A stretch of DNA of 35,153 nucleotides. It comes from an uncultured Thiotrichaceae bacterium (lineage in GTDB: Bacteria; Pseudomonadota; Gammaproteobacteria; Thiotrichales; Thiotrichaceae). The stretch's first letter is position 1, and every line of letters begins with the position of its first letter. Both the position numbers and the translations under genes were made by a program. Shown here piece after piece: positions 8,882-18,741 of this stretch. The DNA lies in the NCBI GenBank assembly GCA_902727985.1, contig CACVAY010000071.1:25710-60862 (forward strand), in the 5' to 3' direction. A model generated the notes under the pieces. It made no database searches. It was not told the DNA's origin and was given only the letters and a program-made list of their open reading frames with translations.

Positions 8882-9715
8882 CTATATAATGGTTAATTGT
8901 TGAGCATGTTCAATGAAAGGGAAAGAGAACTGATGGTCAGCAGCAATCTTGTTGGCTGTCTCAATAAGCGCATGTAGAGGAGGGGAGGGAGTCTTTAACC
9001 CAAATAAGACATGGGTGTTTTCATCAGCAAAATAATAAACATAGGGAAATGAGTCTTGAAATTGAATGATTTTTAGGTCGGCTTCGCGATCTGATCCTGC
9101 AAGATATTGGACTGTCACTCCATGGGGTTGTATTTTTGATAGGCACAAATCGTAAAACTCAGGAGTGGTTATTGCTTCTGGATGATCTCCAGCCCCTGTA
9201 AAACAATCCAGTAATATGATGTCATAGTGTTGAGATGTCTGTGTCAAGTGTGAAACGCCATCTTGAGCGACCACACTGATACGTTCCGAGGGCGATAGCC
9301 CAAAAAGCATCTCATTTAATGCTAATACACGTTGATCTAGCTCAGAACCGGCAATATGTAGTTCGGGAAAGTGGTGATGAAATAGCATGGGGGTTCTGCC
9401 GCCACCAAAACCCATCATATACACGTGTTTGGGGGAAGGGCAAAACAGTAGGCTGAGCATCATGACTTGTGAGTACGTGCCCAGTAAATAAAGTGGTTGG
9501 TGGATGTCTATTCGAGACATGGCACCGCTAAGCGTAATTTCCTCAGAACCCGCTTTATGCTCAGCAAAAAAGAGCTGAATTTCTGTGCCTTCTTTAATAA
9601 CTACAATCGAATCTGTGCCATTGACATCTGTCATCAGTATTCCGTCAGGCTTTTTTTCAAGCCATGTCAGGTTTCTCTGAATATTTCGAAGGTTTTGTCG
9701 TTGCCAAGATGTCAT
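8882..9715 (-). CDS. Spermidine/spermine synthase-fold protein, function uncertain
   Basis: The 277-residue protein has a Rossmann-like methyltransferase fold of the polyamine synthase family. MGFGGGRTP (101-109) takes the place of the usual LGGGDG loop, SELDQRV (124-130) holds the acidic cofactor-binding residues, AQDGVSHL follows, and IILLDCF (166-172) sits at the catalytic Asp position. The segment after it (TGAGDHPEAITTPEFYDLC) resembles the family's DP-x-GP-x-LYT-x-EFY stretch but lacks its standard residues, so spermidine synthesis is unproven. An aminopropyltransferase with another substrate or a non-catalytic paralogue is possible. No speD is present. The ATG at 9715 was chosen over a TTG at 9736; neither has a clear SD. 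Confidence 0.75.
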   Translation of the reverse strand: MTSWQRQNLRNIQRNLTWLEKKPDGILMTDVNGTDSIVVIKEGTEIQLFFAEHKAGSEEITLSGAMSRIDIHQPLYLLGTYSQVMMLSLLFCPSPKHVYMMGFGGGRTPMLFHHHFPELHIAGSELDQRVLALNEMLFGLSPSERISVVAQDGVSHLTQTSQHYDIILLDCFTGAGDHPEAITTPEFYDLCLSKIQPHGVTVQYLAGSDREADLKIIQFQDSFPYVYYFADENTHVLFGLKTPSPPLHALIETANKIAADHQFSFPFIEHAQQLTII

Positions 9716-10151
9716 GTGAGTGCCAGAATATTCCAATACAATCTGTTTTTTATAGTTTTTTCCGTAAATATCCTAGCTTAAAGTTCTCAGAAAGGTAGTT
9801 GCCCGGATAATTGGTGTTTAGAGGGGGGCGTTTGAGGGAAATATGGCTTATTGGGGTGTTTTAAAGAGGTTTTTTCTTACTTTATCCTAACTATAAGTTT
9901 TTTCTATGAATATTTTCGCCCCTTGTGTGGTCTCACTATTTGGAGGTTTAGATGTTGTATGCGTATTTACATTCAGTTTGCAGTAAGAAATAACGTCATA
10001 TATTGGTGATAAGCAATTAGGAGAATGGGGTTTTAGAGTGATGTCTGTTCTCAAAAGCTATAGAATAATTTAATAAAAAGTTAGTGTATTTCCTAGTGTG
10101 TGCTTATTTTTCGCGCTATGTTTTTGCTACTGGAAAAAGGGGTTTTCTAGT
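9716..10151. other. Intergenic region upstream of the secreted CBM9-like protein
   Basis: This divergent 436-bp spacer separates the minus-strand synthase-like gene from the plus-strand secreted protein. It contains T-rich runs and G-rich patches (for example GAGGGGGGCG near 9822). It also holds one tiny open frame with a strong SD (9952-9993, listed separately). I could not identify a convincing promoter pair for either gene. A GTG at 10098 is in frame with the downstream gene but lacks an SD. Confidence 0.5.
9952..9993 (+). CDS. Possible 13-residue leader peptide
   Basis: ATG TTG TAT GCG opens a 13-codon frame, MLYAYLHSVCSKK, ending in TAA. It is preceded by TTGGAGG with a 5-nt spacer, one of the best SD matches in the window. 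It sits 158 bp before the secreted-protein start. No attenuator hairpin with a T-run follows, so a regulatory role is speculative and the frame may be fortuitous. Confidence 0.25.
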   Translation: MLYAYLHSVCSKK

Positions 10152-12452
10152 ATGAATAAAAAAAGTAAATATTGTCACTTGCCAAATGTATTTCTGGCAT
10201 TTCTTCTAGGTATGTTGTTGCTTGGGTCTAATATGGCCCTTGCTAATCAAAATATTTTGTCGCCACTGGGTATTAATACCAATGAGGCATTAGAGGTTGA
10301 TTCGAGTATTCCCTTTGTGGATTTATTTCGTTTGGCGCTGCCGTTTGATGAGGCGCGTCCGTGGTTTACCAAGGGTAATATTCGTTATGATCGTAATGGG
10401 TGGCCAATGCAATTGAATCGTGGGCAGGCAGGTACGCGTTTTCTCAGTCATATCCCTCCTGCTGCGTTGCCAAAGGGGAATTATACCGTGCTTTATGATG
10501 GGCAAGGAGAAATGACTTATGGTGCAAGTGCCAAGTTGGTTAAACGTCTTCCGGGAAAAGATGTGATTCGTTTTGAGCCGATGAAGAATGGTTTATTGAC
10601 CGCAACCTTGTTAATCAAAAAGAGCACTCCGGGGAATTATCTACGTAATATTCGAATTCTTATGCCTGGTGGCGTTTGTCGCAACAAGCCTTTTCAACAG
10701 GTGAGAAATCCCAAGCAATGTCCTAATAACTCTTTTATGTCATTTGAGAAGCATCACAAACAGCTCATATTTAATCCACAGTATTTGACGTTTATGCGTG
10801 ATTTTAAAGTGATTCGCTTTATGAATATGAGTGGTGTGACGCGCAACAATATCCGTAGTTGGAATCAACGACCTACCTTGCAAAAATCTACATGGGGTGG
10901 GAAAGAAGGTGTGCGTGGAGTGCCCATTGAGGTCATGGTGCAGTTGGCGAATACTTTAAATGCAAACCCATGGTTTAATATTCCGCATAAGGCTGATGAT
11001 GGGTATATCAATAATTATGCACGTTATGTGAAGCGGCACCTAAAGCCGCATTTGAAGGTGTATCTCGAATATTCTAATGAAACATGGAATGATGTATTTG
11101 TCCCACAAGCAGAGCATATGAAGCAAATGGGTGTTGCTCGGCGTTTAGATAAGGATCGTCGGGTTGCTGGAGCAAAGTTTTATTCCATGCAGAGTGTGCA
11201 TATTTTCAAAATATGGGAGCGGGCATTTGGGAATAATCAACGATTGATGCGAGTTATGGGGGGCTTGGCGACTAACTTGCAACTGAGCCATACTATTTTA
11301 GGATACAAGAATGCTTATAAATCGGTTGATGCACTTGCCATTGCGCCATACTTCCATATTAATCAGAGCCAGATGGGAGGGGTGCGCAGCGTGCAGCGCG
11401 TATTTCAGTTATTGAATGACGATAAGAATCGTTATTCTATTAATAACACTCTCAAAGCAGCAAAAGAACAGGCGCAAATCGCCCAGAGCTATGGTGTGCA
11501 GCTTGTTGCGTATGAAGGTGGCCAGCATTTGGTGCATAGTAAAACGCATAGCCTGAAGGAGGGGGCTAACCCCTACCTGGTGAAGGCGAATAAGCATCCT
11601 ATGATGGGGCAGGCTTATCAACGATTATTAAATGGTTGGAAGTTGGCTGGTGGTAATCTTTTCGTGGCTTTTTCAGCGCCTCGTCCGAGTACTTGGCATG
11701 GTAGTTGGGGAGTTAAAGAATATATCAATGAGCCTAATCACTTAGCACCAAAGTATGCGGCATTGATGTCTTTCAAGCGCGCGAATCGTTGCTGGTGGAA
11801 AGGCTGTACATCGCCAACGGTGGCGCGATTGAAGAAGCCGTCCAAGATTGCGGCGCATCTTGCCACTGGCAATCCCGCTATACCAAAAACACCGAATATT
11901 GTGACGATTCGTAAGACGGAGCGATCCAAAGGGCAGCGTATTTCAACGGTAATCAATGGCACGATTAATGATCCTCGTGATTTATCGGCGGTGTGGTATT
12001 CATCATGGGATGACGATAATTTGTATGTCTGGGTTAACGTACAAGATGACCGACATATCAAGGATTCTTCAAAACCATGGGCAGATGATTCTGTTGAGAT
12101 CTATATTGATGCGGATGCAAGTCGTTCTGCAACTTACGATGGTAAAAATGATTTTCAGCTCACTTACCGAATGCATGATAAACAGTTATCAGTCGGCGGT
12201 AATTCTGCGAGTAGAAATATGCGTGGAGTGAAGCAGGAAATGGTCAAAAAGGCGGATGGCTATCATTTGAAGACGGCTATTCCCTGGCAAGCATTAAATG
12301 TAAAGCCCGCGGCTGGGCGTCGTGTTGGTTTTGATGTACAGATCAATGATGATGATACGGGAAACAGTCGTGATGCAAAATTATCGTGGAATGCGAATGT
12401 TGATAAAGCGTGGAAGAACCCACAGATGTTTGGGCAATTAGTTTTGCACTGA
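10152..12452 (+). CDS. Secreted glycosidase-like protein with C-terminal CBM9-like domain
   Basis: The protein is 766 residues from the ATG at 10152, which has GGGG about 9 nt upstream. A cleavable signal peptide is clear: Lys-rich start, hydrophobic VFLAFLLGMLLLG, ending ALA before NQ. The middle resembles a clan GH-A glycoside hydrolase barrel. Glu310 follows Asn in VYLEYSNETWND (possible acid/base) and Glu455 lies in VAYEGGQHL (possible nucleophile), 145 residues apart. From about 582 to the end is a carbohydrate-binding family 9-like beta sandwich (WYSSWDDDNLYVWVNVQD, WADDSVEIYIDAD, AIPWQAL). Similar proteins are often named cellulose-binding. Substrate is unknown. A probable role is binding or cutting an extracellular polysaccharide. 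The hairpin at 12498 follows. Confidence 0.82.
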   Translation: MNKKSKYCHLPNVFLAFLLGMLLLGSNMALANQNILSPLGINTNEALEVDSSIPFVDLFRLALPFDEARPWFTKGNIRYDRNGWPMQLNRGQAGTRFLSHIPPAALPKGNYTVLYDGQGEMTYGASAKLVKRLPGKDVIRFEPMKNGLLTATLLIKKSTPGNYLRNIRILMPGGVCRNKPFQQVRNPKQCPNNSFMSFEKHHKQLIFNPQYLTFMRDFKVIRFMNMSGVTRNNIRSWNQRPTLQKSTWGGKEGVRGVPIEVMVQLANTLNANPWFNIPHKADDGYINNYARYVKRHLKPHLKVYLEYSNETWNDVFVPQAEHMKQMGVARRLDKDRRVAGAKFYSMQSVHIFKIWERAFGNNQRLMRVMGGLATNLQLSHTILGYKNAYKSVDALAIAPYFHINQSQMGGVRSVQRVFQLLNDDKNRYSINNTLKAAKEQAQIAQSYGVQLVAYEGGQHLVHSKTHSLKEGANPYLVKANKHPMMGQAYQRLLNGWKLAGGNLFVAFSAPRPSTWHGSWGVKEYINEPNHLAPKYAALMSFKRANRCWWKGCTSPTVARLKKPSKIAAHLATGNPAIPKTPNIVTIRKTERSKGQRISTVINGTINDPRDLSAVWYSSWDDDNLYVWVNVQDDRHIKDSSKPWADDSVEIYIDADASRSATYDGKNDFQLTYRMHDKQLSVGGNSASRNMRGVKQEMVKKADGYHLKTAIPWQALNVKPAAGRRVGFDVQINDDDTGNSRDAKLSWNANVDKAWKNPQMFGQLVLH

Positions 12453-12497
12453 TGATGACAAACTCTGAAGATCCCAAGTTGTTGCTAGGCTAAGCTT

Positions 12498-12522
12498 GGT
12501 TGGAGAGCGTAGTTCTCCAACC
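12498..12522. terminator. Hairpin between convergent genes, probable bidirectional terminator
   Basis: GGTTGGAGA and TCTCCAACC form a perfect 9-bp stem with a 7-nt loop, in the 82-bp gap between the convergent secreted-protein and rhodanese genes. T-rich sequence is present downstream on the + strand (TATTATTTA) but begins several bases after the stem, so efficiency is uncertain. Confidence 0.6.
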
Positions 12523-12534
12523 AGGGCCTATTAT

Positions 12535-12960
12535 TTACTTCTTAATGTAAGGGTTGTTTTCTAAATTAGGTTGAGTCATTGGCTTACCCGCACCTTTCCA
12601 AGCTGTAATACCGCCTTCAACGTTAATCACACTTTCAAATCCCATCATTTGTAGGCGATTAGTCGCCATAGCAGCACGCCCACCGCTTGCACAAAGCACC
12701 AACCATTTTTCATCGCGGCTGTCACGTAGAGCAGGGTTTGCATCAGGAAAGTTGCGATCCGCAGCAGCTTCTAGAAGGCCGCGTGGAACATGCAGAGACT
12801 GACCAATTGTGCCTGCTTCGTATTCTTCATGTTCTCTGATATCAAGAACACGGTAACCTTCATCGTTGATTAGTTGTTCTGCTGTATCAACATCCACTTC
12901 ATTAATACGAGACTTTGCTTCTTTGACGAAGTCCATCAAACCCATTTCTGCCATTTTCAT
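12535..12960 (-). CDS. Single-domain rhodanese-like protein
   Basis: This 141-residue cytoplasmic protein has one rhodanese domain. After a short helical N-terminus come VLDIREHEEYEAGTIGQSLH (Cdc25/rhodanese CH2-type motifs), the active-site loop CASGGR with Cys90, and the closing GGITAWKGAGKP. A catalytic cysteine is retained, so sulfur transfer from thiosulfate or a persulfide carrier is plausible; the physiological donor and acceptor cannot be told from sequence. Two start ATGs two codons apart are possible (12960 or 12954), with AGAG upstream of both. It is divergent from fbp and convergent with the secreted-protein gene. Confidence 0.88.
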   Translation of the reverse strand: MKMAEMGLMDFVKEAKSRINEVDVDTAEQLINDEGYRVLDIREHEEYEAGTIGQSLHVPRGLLEAAADRNFPDANPALRDSRDEKWLVLCASGGRAAMATNRLQMMGFESVINVEGGITAWKGAGKPMTQPNLENNPYIKK

Positions 12961-13000
12961 ATTCTCTAAATACGTAAAAAAGATGAAGTATATTATAATA

Positions 13001-13028
13001 TTTTAATATACTCAATTTTCTGTATAAT
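13001..13028 (+). promoter_or_regulatory. Probable promoter upstream of fbp
   Basis: A perfect TATAAT (13023-13028) is followed by an A/C start region (ACGCCCCC). A weak TTTTAA -35 lies 16 bp upstream. The leader to the fbp ATG would be about 110 nt and contains the inverted repeat at 13056-13084. Confidence 0.5.
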
Positions 13029-13055
13029 ACGCCCCCATTTGATGGGTTCTTCCTC

Positions 13056-13084
13056 TATAAATAGCGTTCAAACAACTATTTATA
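13056..13084 (+). repeat. 9-bp inverted repeat in the fbp leader
   Basis: TATAAATAG and CTATTTATA are perfectly complementary around an 11-nt centre. They are almost wholly A/T and lie about 30 bp past the predicted start of transcription. This could be a protein-binding dyad or an mRNA hairpin. No T-run follows. Confidence 0.4.
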
Positions 13085-13142
13085 AGGTTCATAGATCTCC
13101 GTCCTTAACGAATTTTTATCACAGACTTAGGAAATTTGTATT

Positions 13143-14165
13143 ATGGCTGCAGAGAAAATGGGGACAACGCTGTCTACCTTTATTATTGATGAGCAACGTC
13201 GTCTTGGTGATCAGGCAAGTGGGTTGTTTACAGGTCTTCTGAACGACATCGCTATTGCCTGTAAAGGTATTTCAAACCTAGTTAATAAAGGTGACCTAGC
13301 AGGTGTTTTGGGTACTACAGGTACTGAAAACACGATGGGGGATGCACAGAAGAAAATGGATTTGATCGCGAACGATCTGTTTATTGATGCGTTGGAAAAC
13401 AATGGTCATTGTGCGGGAATGGCATCTGAGGAATTAGATAACGTACTTTGTCTTCCAGAAGGTAAGCCTCGTGGCCCTTATCTTGTCACGTTTGATCCAC
13501 TAGATGGCTCATCAAACATGGATATCAATATGGACGTAGGTGCGATCTTCTCTGTATTGAAAGCGCCTGAGGGTGTTCAATGTCCTACCGCTGAAGACTT
13601 CTCACGTCCTGGTGTAGAACAAGTTGCTGCTGGATACTGTTTGTATGGCCCGTCATCTATGTTGGTACTTACAACAGGCAATGGTGTCAATGGTTTCACA
13701 CTATGTAGCTCTATCGGTGAATTCATCCTGACTCATCCTAATATGGAAATCCCGGAAGATACTTCTGAATTTGCAATTAATATGTCAAACCAGCGTTTCT
13801 GGGAACAGCCAGTTAAAGATTACATTGCTGATTGTATTCAAGGGGAAGAGGGGCCTTTAGGTAAGCGTTATAATATGCGTTGGGTTGCTGCGATGGTGGG
13901 TGAGATTCACCGTATCCTTATTCGCGGTGGTATTTTCATGTACCCAATCGATGAGCGTAATCGCGAGGCAGGCGGTAAGTTGCGTCTTTTATATGAAGGC
14001 AACCCAATGGCTATGATCGTTGAAGCTGCCGGTGGTGCTGCTTATACCGGTTACGAACGCATTCTTGAAGTTAAGCCAAATGGTGACCCACATCAACGCG
14101 TACCTGTCATCATGGGTTCTAAGAATGAAGTGGAAAAAGCGATGGATTACCATCGTAACGCTTAA
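13143..14165 (+). CDS. fbp: Class I fructose-1,6-bisphosphatase
   Basis: The enzyme hydrolyses fructose-1,6-bisphosphate to fructose-6-phosphate in gluconeogenesis, or in CO2-fixing or C1 cycles where present. The class I fingerprint is complete: metal ligands in ASEELDNV and FDPLDGSSNMDIN, NMRWVAAMVGEIHRIL, GGIFMYPIDER, and KLRLLYEGNPMAMIVEAAGG near the C-terminus. At 340 residues it is close to E. coli Fbp (332). The chosen ATG has only a weak TAGGA some 12 nt upstream. It has its own promoter and a strong terminator (14187), so it is probably monocistronic. No other Calvin-cycle genes are in the window. Confidence 0.97.
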   Translation: MAAEKMGTTLSTFIIDEQRRLGDQASGLFTGLLNDIAIACKGISNLVNKGDLAGVLGTTGTENTMGDAQKKMDLIANDLFIDALENNGHCAGMASEELDNVLCLPEGKPRGPYLVTFDPLDGSSNMDINMDVGAIFSVLKAPEGVQCPTAEDFSRPGVEQVAAGYCLYGPSSMLVLTTGNGVNGFTLCSSIGEFILTHPNMEIPEDTSEFAINMSNQRFWEQPVKDYIADCIQGEEGPLGKRYNMRWVAAMVGEIHRILIRGGIFMYPIDERNREAGGKLRLLYEGNPMAMIVEAAGGAAYTGYERILEVKPNGDPHQRVPVIMGSKNEVEKAMDYHRNA

Positions 14166-14186
14166 ACTTGCTACTACAATTCTGTC

Positions 14187-14225
14187 AATAATTCAGCCCC
14201 GCTTGTCGGGGCTGAATTATTTTTG
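14187..14225 (+). terminator. Strong rho-independent terminator after fbp
   Basis: AATAATTCAGCCCCG pairs perfectly with its complement (15 bp) around CTTGT, and the right arm runs into a TTTTT tract. It lies 21 bp past the fbp stop. Confidence 0.93.
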
Positions 14226-14289
14226 TCGTTCTGATAAATAAAGTTGTCTATAATCCGCGCTTTCTTATGGCAAGTTTGATCGAATACGA

Positions 14290-14317
14290 TTGGAATTGCT
14301 TTGATATTCCTTATAAT
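14290..14317 (+). promoter_or_regulatory. Probable promoter of the thrS operon
   Basis: TTGGAA (14290-14295), a 16-bp spacer and TATAAT (14312-14317) stand 57 bp before the thrS ATG. A second TATAAT at 14249-14254, with a poor -35, may form a tandem upstream promoter. Confidence 0.6.
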
Positions 14318-14374
14318 GCCTGCTCGTAAATAAACATGTGATCTTTAGTAAGGGTCACCACTGGAGATAATAAA

Positions 14375-16303
14375 ATGCCTACTATTTCATTACCTGATGG
14401 TTCTCAGCGTTCATTTGATGCCCCTGTTACTGTTTTTCAAGTCGCCGAAGATATTGGCCCCGGTCTTGCAAAAGCTTCATTGGCTGGAAAAGTTGATGGA
14501 CAAATGGTTGATACTTCTTTTTTGATCGAGAATGATGCTGAGCTTAGCCTCATCACTGCTAGAGATGAAGAAGGTTTGGATGTTATTCGTCATTCCTCAG
14601 CGCATTTAATGGCTCAGGCAGTAAAACAGCTTTACCCAGAAACTCAGGTAACAATAGGTCCTGTGATTGAAAATGGTTTTTTCTACGACTTCGCTCGTGA
14701 AGAATCCTTTACCCCTGAAGATTTGAAAAAAATCGAAAAGAAAATGCAGGAGTTAGTGAAGCAGAATATACCTGTTGAGCGTAGTGTCATGTCTCGAGAT
14801 GAAGCCGTAACATTCTTTCGTGATATGGGTGAGGAATATAAAGCAGAAATTATTGAAGATATTCCCGAGGATCAGGAACTGTCGCTTTATAAGCAAGGTG
14901 ACTTTATAGATCTTTGTCGTGGCCCTCATGTTCCAAGCACTGGGAAAATTCCTGCTGTTAAGATTATGAAACTTGCAGGGGCTTATTGGCGTGGTAATTC
15001 AAATAATGAAATGCTTCAACGTATTTATGGTACCGCTTGGGGTAACAAGAAAGATTTAAAAAGCTATTTGCATCGCCTTGAAGAGGCTGAGAAGCGTGAT
15101 CATCGTAAGCTTGGTCGTCAGTTAGACTTATTCCATTTTCATGAAGATGCGCCTGGTGGCGTATTCTGGCATCCCAAAGGCTGGAGTATGTTCCAAGGAC
15201 TTCTAGGGTATATGCGCATGCGTCAGGATAATGCGGGCTATGTTGAGGTGAATACACCAGATGTCATGGATCGTAGTTTGTGGGAGGTCTCTGGTCACTG
15301 GGGCAATTACCGCGAGAACATGTTCACGACTACGACTGAAGATGAACGTGTTTTTGCACTAAAGCCAATGAACTGCCCTGGTTCAGTGTTGATGTTCGCA
15401 CAAGGTTTGAAAAGCTATCGTGATTTACCATTACGTATGGCTGAATTTGGTAAGGTGCATCGTTATGAGCCATCAGGTGCATTGCATGGTTTGATGCGTG
15501 TTCGTCACTTTACACAAGATGATGCACATATCTATTGCACTGAAGATCAGATGGAGCAAGAGTGTAAAGATGTTGTAGCGCTTGTTTTGGATATTTATAA
15601 AGATTTTGGTTTTGAAAATGTCGTTATCAAATTATCGACGCGTCCTGAGAAGCGGATTGGTTCAGATGAGGTTTGGGATAAATTAGAAGGTGCTCTAGAA
15701 GGTGCTTTAAATAGTATGGGATTAGATTTTGTACTCTATCCAGGTGAGGGTGCATTCTATGGTCCGAAACTAGAATTTGTTTTACGTGATGCAATCGGTC
15801 GTGATTGGCAGTGCGGGACATTACAAGTAGATATGAATCTTCCGGAGCGTTTTGATATTAGTTATGTCGGTGAAGATAATAATCGTCAGCGTCCCGTTAT
15901 GTTGCATCGTGCATTGTTCGGATCATTGGAGCGTTTTATCGGAATTTTGATAGAACATTACGAAGGAAAGTTTCCGACATGGTTATCTCCTGAGCAGGCC
16001 GTGGTGATGAATATCACAGATAAACAATCCGAATATGTGACAAATGTAGTAGAATCTTTAAAGAAAGCGGGAATTAGAGCAATTTCGGACTTGAGAAATG
16101 AGAAGATTGGCTTTAAAATCCGCGAGCATACTCTTCAACGTGTACCTTATCTTTTAGTAGTAGGTGGACGTGAAATGGAAGAGGATTTAGTTGCTGTGCG
16201 GACTCGCACGGGTGTCGACCTCGGTACCATGTCAATTGATGCGTTTATTGACAAGATGCATGAACAAATCGAGAGTCGTTCTATAGCCTTATTGGAGGAA
16301 TAA
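14375..16303 (+). CDS. thrS: Threonyl-tRNA synthetase
   Basis: ThrRS charges tRNA-Thr. The 642-residue length equals that of E. coli ThrRS. Visible in order: N-terminal TGS domain (residues 1-62), editing domain with the HSSAHLMAQ motif near 73-81, the class II catalytic core with NCPGSV carrying zinc ligand Cys334 (same number as in E. coli), [34 protein letters not shown], and the C-terminal anticodon-binding domain. The ATG has GGAGA nine bases upstream. infC follows after 3 bp, and its SD overlaps the end of thrS, the usual arrangement in proteobacteria. Autoregulation by leader RNA structure, as in E. coli, is possible but I did not find the operator. Confidence 0.98.
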   Translation: MPTISLPDGSQRSFDAPVTVFQVAEDIGPGLAKASLAGKVDGQMVDTSFLIENDAELSLITARDEEGLDVIRHSSAHLMAQAVKQLYPETQVTIGPVIENGFFYDFAREESFTPEDLKKIEKKMQELVKQNIPVERSVMSRDEAVTFFRDMGEEYKAEIIEDIPEDQELSLYKQGDFIDLCRGPHVPSTGKIPAVKIMKLAGAYWRGNSNNEMLQRIYGTAWGNKKDLKSYLHRLEEAEKRDHRKLGRQLDLFHFHEDAPGGVFWHPKGWSMFQGLLGYMRMRQDNAGYVEVNTPDVMDRSLWEVSGHWGNYRENMFTTTTEDERVFALKPMNCPGSVLMFAQGLKSYRDLPLRMAEFGKVHRYEPSGALHGLMRVRHFTQDDAHIYCTEDQMEQECKDVVALVLDIYKDFGFENVVIKLSTRPEKRIGSDEVWDKLEGALEGALNSMGLDFVLYPGEGAFYGPKLEFVLRDAIGRDWQCGTLQVDMNLPERFDISYVGEDNNRQRPVMLHRALFGSLERFIGILIEHYEGKFPTWLSPEQAVVMNITDKQSEYVTNVVESLKKAGIRAISDLRNEKIGFKIREHTLQRVPYLLVVGGREMEEDLVAVRTRTGVDLGTMSIDAFIDKMHEQIESRSIALLEE

Positions 16304-16309
16304 CACATC
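16294..16309 (+). promoter_or_regulatory. infC ribosome binding site and non-canonical start
   Basis: GGAGG (16294-16298) lies inside the last codons of thrS, with 8 nt between it and the ATC codon. This is the best SD in the region and decides the start of infC, where no ATG, GTG or TTG is available at a suitable place. Confidence 0.85.
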
Positions 16310-16843
16310 GCTGTAAAGAAAAAGAAGCATCTGATAAATGAAAATATCCTTTCGAAGGAAATACGTCTCATTGATGCTGAAGGTGAAAATAGAGGAGTCG
16401 TTCCATTTACTGAAGCAATGGCATTGGCTACAAGTGCAAGTTTGGATTTGGTTGAAATCGTTCCAAACGCAAAGCCGCCAGTTGCGCGAATCATGGATTA
16501 CGGGAAATTCAGGTTCGAAGAAAGTAAGAAAAAGGCAAGCTCCAAAAAGAAAACCAAAAAGACTCAGGTCAAAGAGATTAAGCTTAGACCGGGTACTGAT
16601 ATCGGCGATTACAATATTAAGCTTCGAAAGCTCAAAGAGTTTTTAGAAGATGGCGATAAGACTAAAGTTACGGTAAGATTCCGTGGTCGTGAAATGGCTC
16701 ATCGTGAATTGGGCATGGATATGCTGAAACGTATTGAGAAAGACCTTGAAGAATACGCAAATGTTGAGCAATACCCAAAGATGGAAGGCCGTCAGATGAT
16801 GATGGTTCTCGGTCCAATTCCGACAGAAAAGAAAACGAATTAA
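16307..16843 (+). CDS. infC: Translation initiation factor IF-3 (ATC start codon)
   Basis: IF3 binds the 30S subunit and rejects non-canonical start codons and initiator mispairing. The first in-frame ATG (16418) would remove the conserved N-terminal domain, which clearly continues upstream: [20 protein letters not shown] corresponds to the E. coli NRINGEIRAQEVRL region. The frame extends to ATC at 16307, preceded by GGAGG with an ideal 8-nt gap, giving 178 residues (E. coli 180). E. coli infC starts at ATT and Myxococcus infC at ATC; rare starts allow IF3 to repress its own translation. Core motifs are present: [20 protein letters not shown] and [10 protein letters not shown]. rpmI is 101 bp downstream. 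Confidence 0.96.
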   Translation: MAVKKKKHLINENILSKEIRLIDAEGENRGVVPFTEAMALATSASLDLVEIVPNAKPPVARIMDYGKFRFEESKKKASSKKKTKKTQVKEIKLRPGTDIGDYNIKLRKLKEFLEDGDKTKVTVRFRGREMAHRELGMDMLKRIEKDLEEYANVEQYPKMEGRQMMMVLGPIPTEKKTN

Positions 16844-16877
16844 TTAAGCCGCTCTTTTGGCTGCTGTTTGTACCGTC

Positions 16878-16904
16878 CTCGTAAGGTAAAGGCACTCTTA
16901 CGGG
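16878..16904 (+). promoter_or_regulatory. Hairpin in the infC-rpmI spacer, possible L20 control site
   Basis: CTCGTAAG pairs with CTTACGGG (8 bp, one wobble) around an 11-nt loop, about 40 bp before the rpmI start. In E. coli, L20 represses rpmI-rplT by binding RNA structures in this part of the operon. The analogy is from position only. Confidence 0.3.
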
Positions 16905-16944
16905 ATGTTGAAATAACCAACTCGCGAAAGCGACAGGAGATAAG

Positions 16945-17142
16945 ATGCCTAAGATGAAATCTAATAGCGGCGCAGCAAAGCGTTTCCGCAAGCGTGCCAA
17001 TGGCAGCTACAAATGTAAGCAATCACACTTGCAACATATCCTTACTAAGAAGTCGACTAAGCGTAAACGTCATCTACGTAAAGCAGACACTATTGAAAAG
17101 TGCGATACTCCAGCAGTTCGCAAAATGTTACCGTATAGCTGA
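16945..17142 (+). CDS. rpmI: 50S ribosomal protein L35
   Basis: The 65-residue very basic protein matches bacterial L35 in full: [14 protein letters not shown] at the start, the central [12 protein letters not shown] and the end RKMLPYS. AGGAG lies 5 nt before the ATG. L35 is a late-assembling component of the large subunit. It is followed by rplT after 12 bp, as in nearly all bacteria. Confidence 0.98.
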   Translation: MPKMKSNSGAAKRFRKRANGSYKCKQSHLQHILTKKSTKRKRHLRKADTIEKCDTPAVRKMLPYS

Positions 17143-17154
17143 GGAGATTGAGTA

Positions 17155-17511
17155 ATGGCAAGAGTTAAACGTGGTGTTACAGCACGCGCAAAACACAAAA
17201 AAGTACTAAAGAAAGCTAAAGGTTATTACGGTGCACGTAGTCGCGTATATCGCGTTGCTACCCAAGCGGTAACTAAAGCAGGTCAATATGCATATCGTGA
17301 CCGTCGTCAAAAGAAACGTCAATTCCGTCGTTTATGGATTGCGCGTATCAATGCTGGTGCACGTATGTTTGATCTTTCATACAGTCGTATGATTGACGGT
17401 TTGAACAAAGCTAATATCGAAGTTGATCGTAAGATGCTTGCTGATCTTGCAGTACATGATATTGATGCTTTTGGTAAGTTAGCAGAACAAGCAAAGGCTG
17501 CCCTGGCTTAA
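17155..17511 (+). CDS. rplT: 50S ribosomal protein L20
   Basis: L20 binds 23S rRNA early in assembly and, in E. coli, represses its own operon. The 118-residue protein shows the family sequence [20 protein letters not shown], the [17 protein letters not shown] segment and [13 protein letters not shown] near the end. AGGAGA precedes the ATG. It closes the thrS-infC-rpmI-rplT part of the cluster, because a strong terminator follows 63 bp downstream. Confidence 0.98.
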   Translation: MARVKRGVTARAKHKKVLKKAKGYYGARSRVYRVATQAVTKAGQYAYRDRRQKKRQFRRLWIARINAGARMFDLSYSRMIDGLNKANIEVDRKMLADLAVHDIDAFGKLAEQAKAALA

Positions 17512-17573
17512 TTCGCAACTTACACATCTCATTACATCTATTAGATGATGGGGTGCATATCAGATGAAACGAG

Positions 17574-17608
17574 ACGGGGATAGGCTTTTGCCTATCCCCG
17601 TTTTGTTT
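17574..17608 (+). terminator. Strong terminator between rplT and pheS
   Basis: ACGGGGATAGGC pairs perfectly with GCCTATCCCCGT (12 bp) around a TTTT loop. TTTTGTTTG follows. It separates the ribosomal-protein genes from pheST. No Phe-rich leader peptide is found, so it does not look like an E. coli-type pheST attenuator. Confidence 0.9.
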
Positions 17609-17649
17609 GTGGAAAATGAAGAATATATTGTGAGAGTTAGCTTTGCTGA

Positions 17650-18726
<1,077 letters not shown>

Positions 18727-18741
18727 CGGAGTTAATAATTT

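Noticed and set aside
10098-10151. GTG start adding 18 residues to the secreted protein
   Set aside because: It would place extra residues before a normal signal peptide and has no SD.
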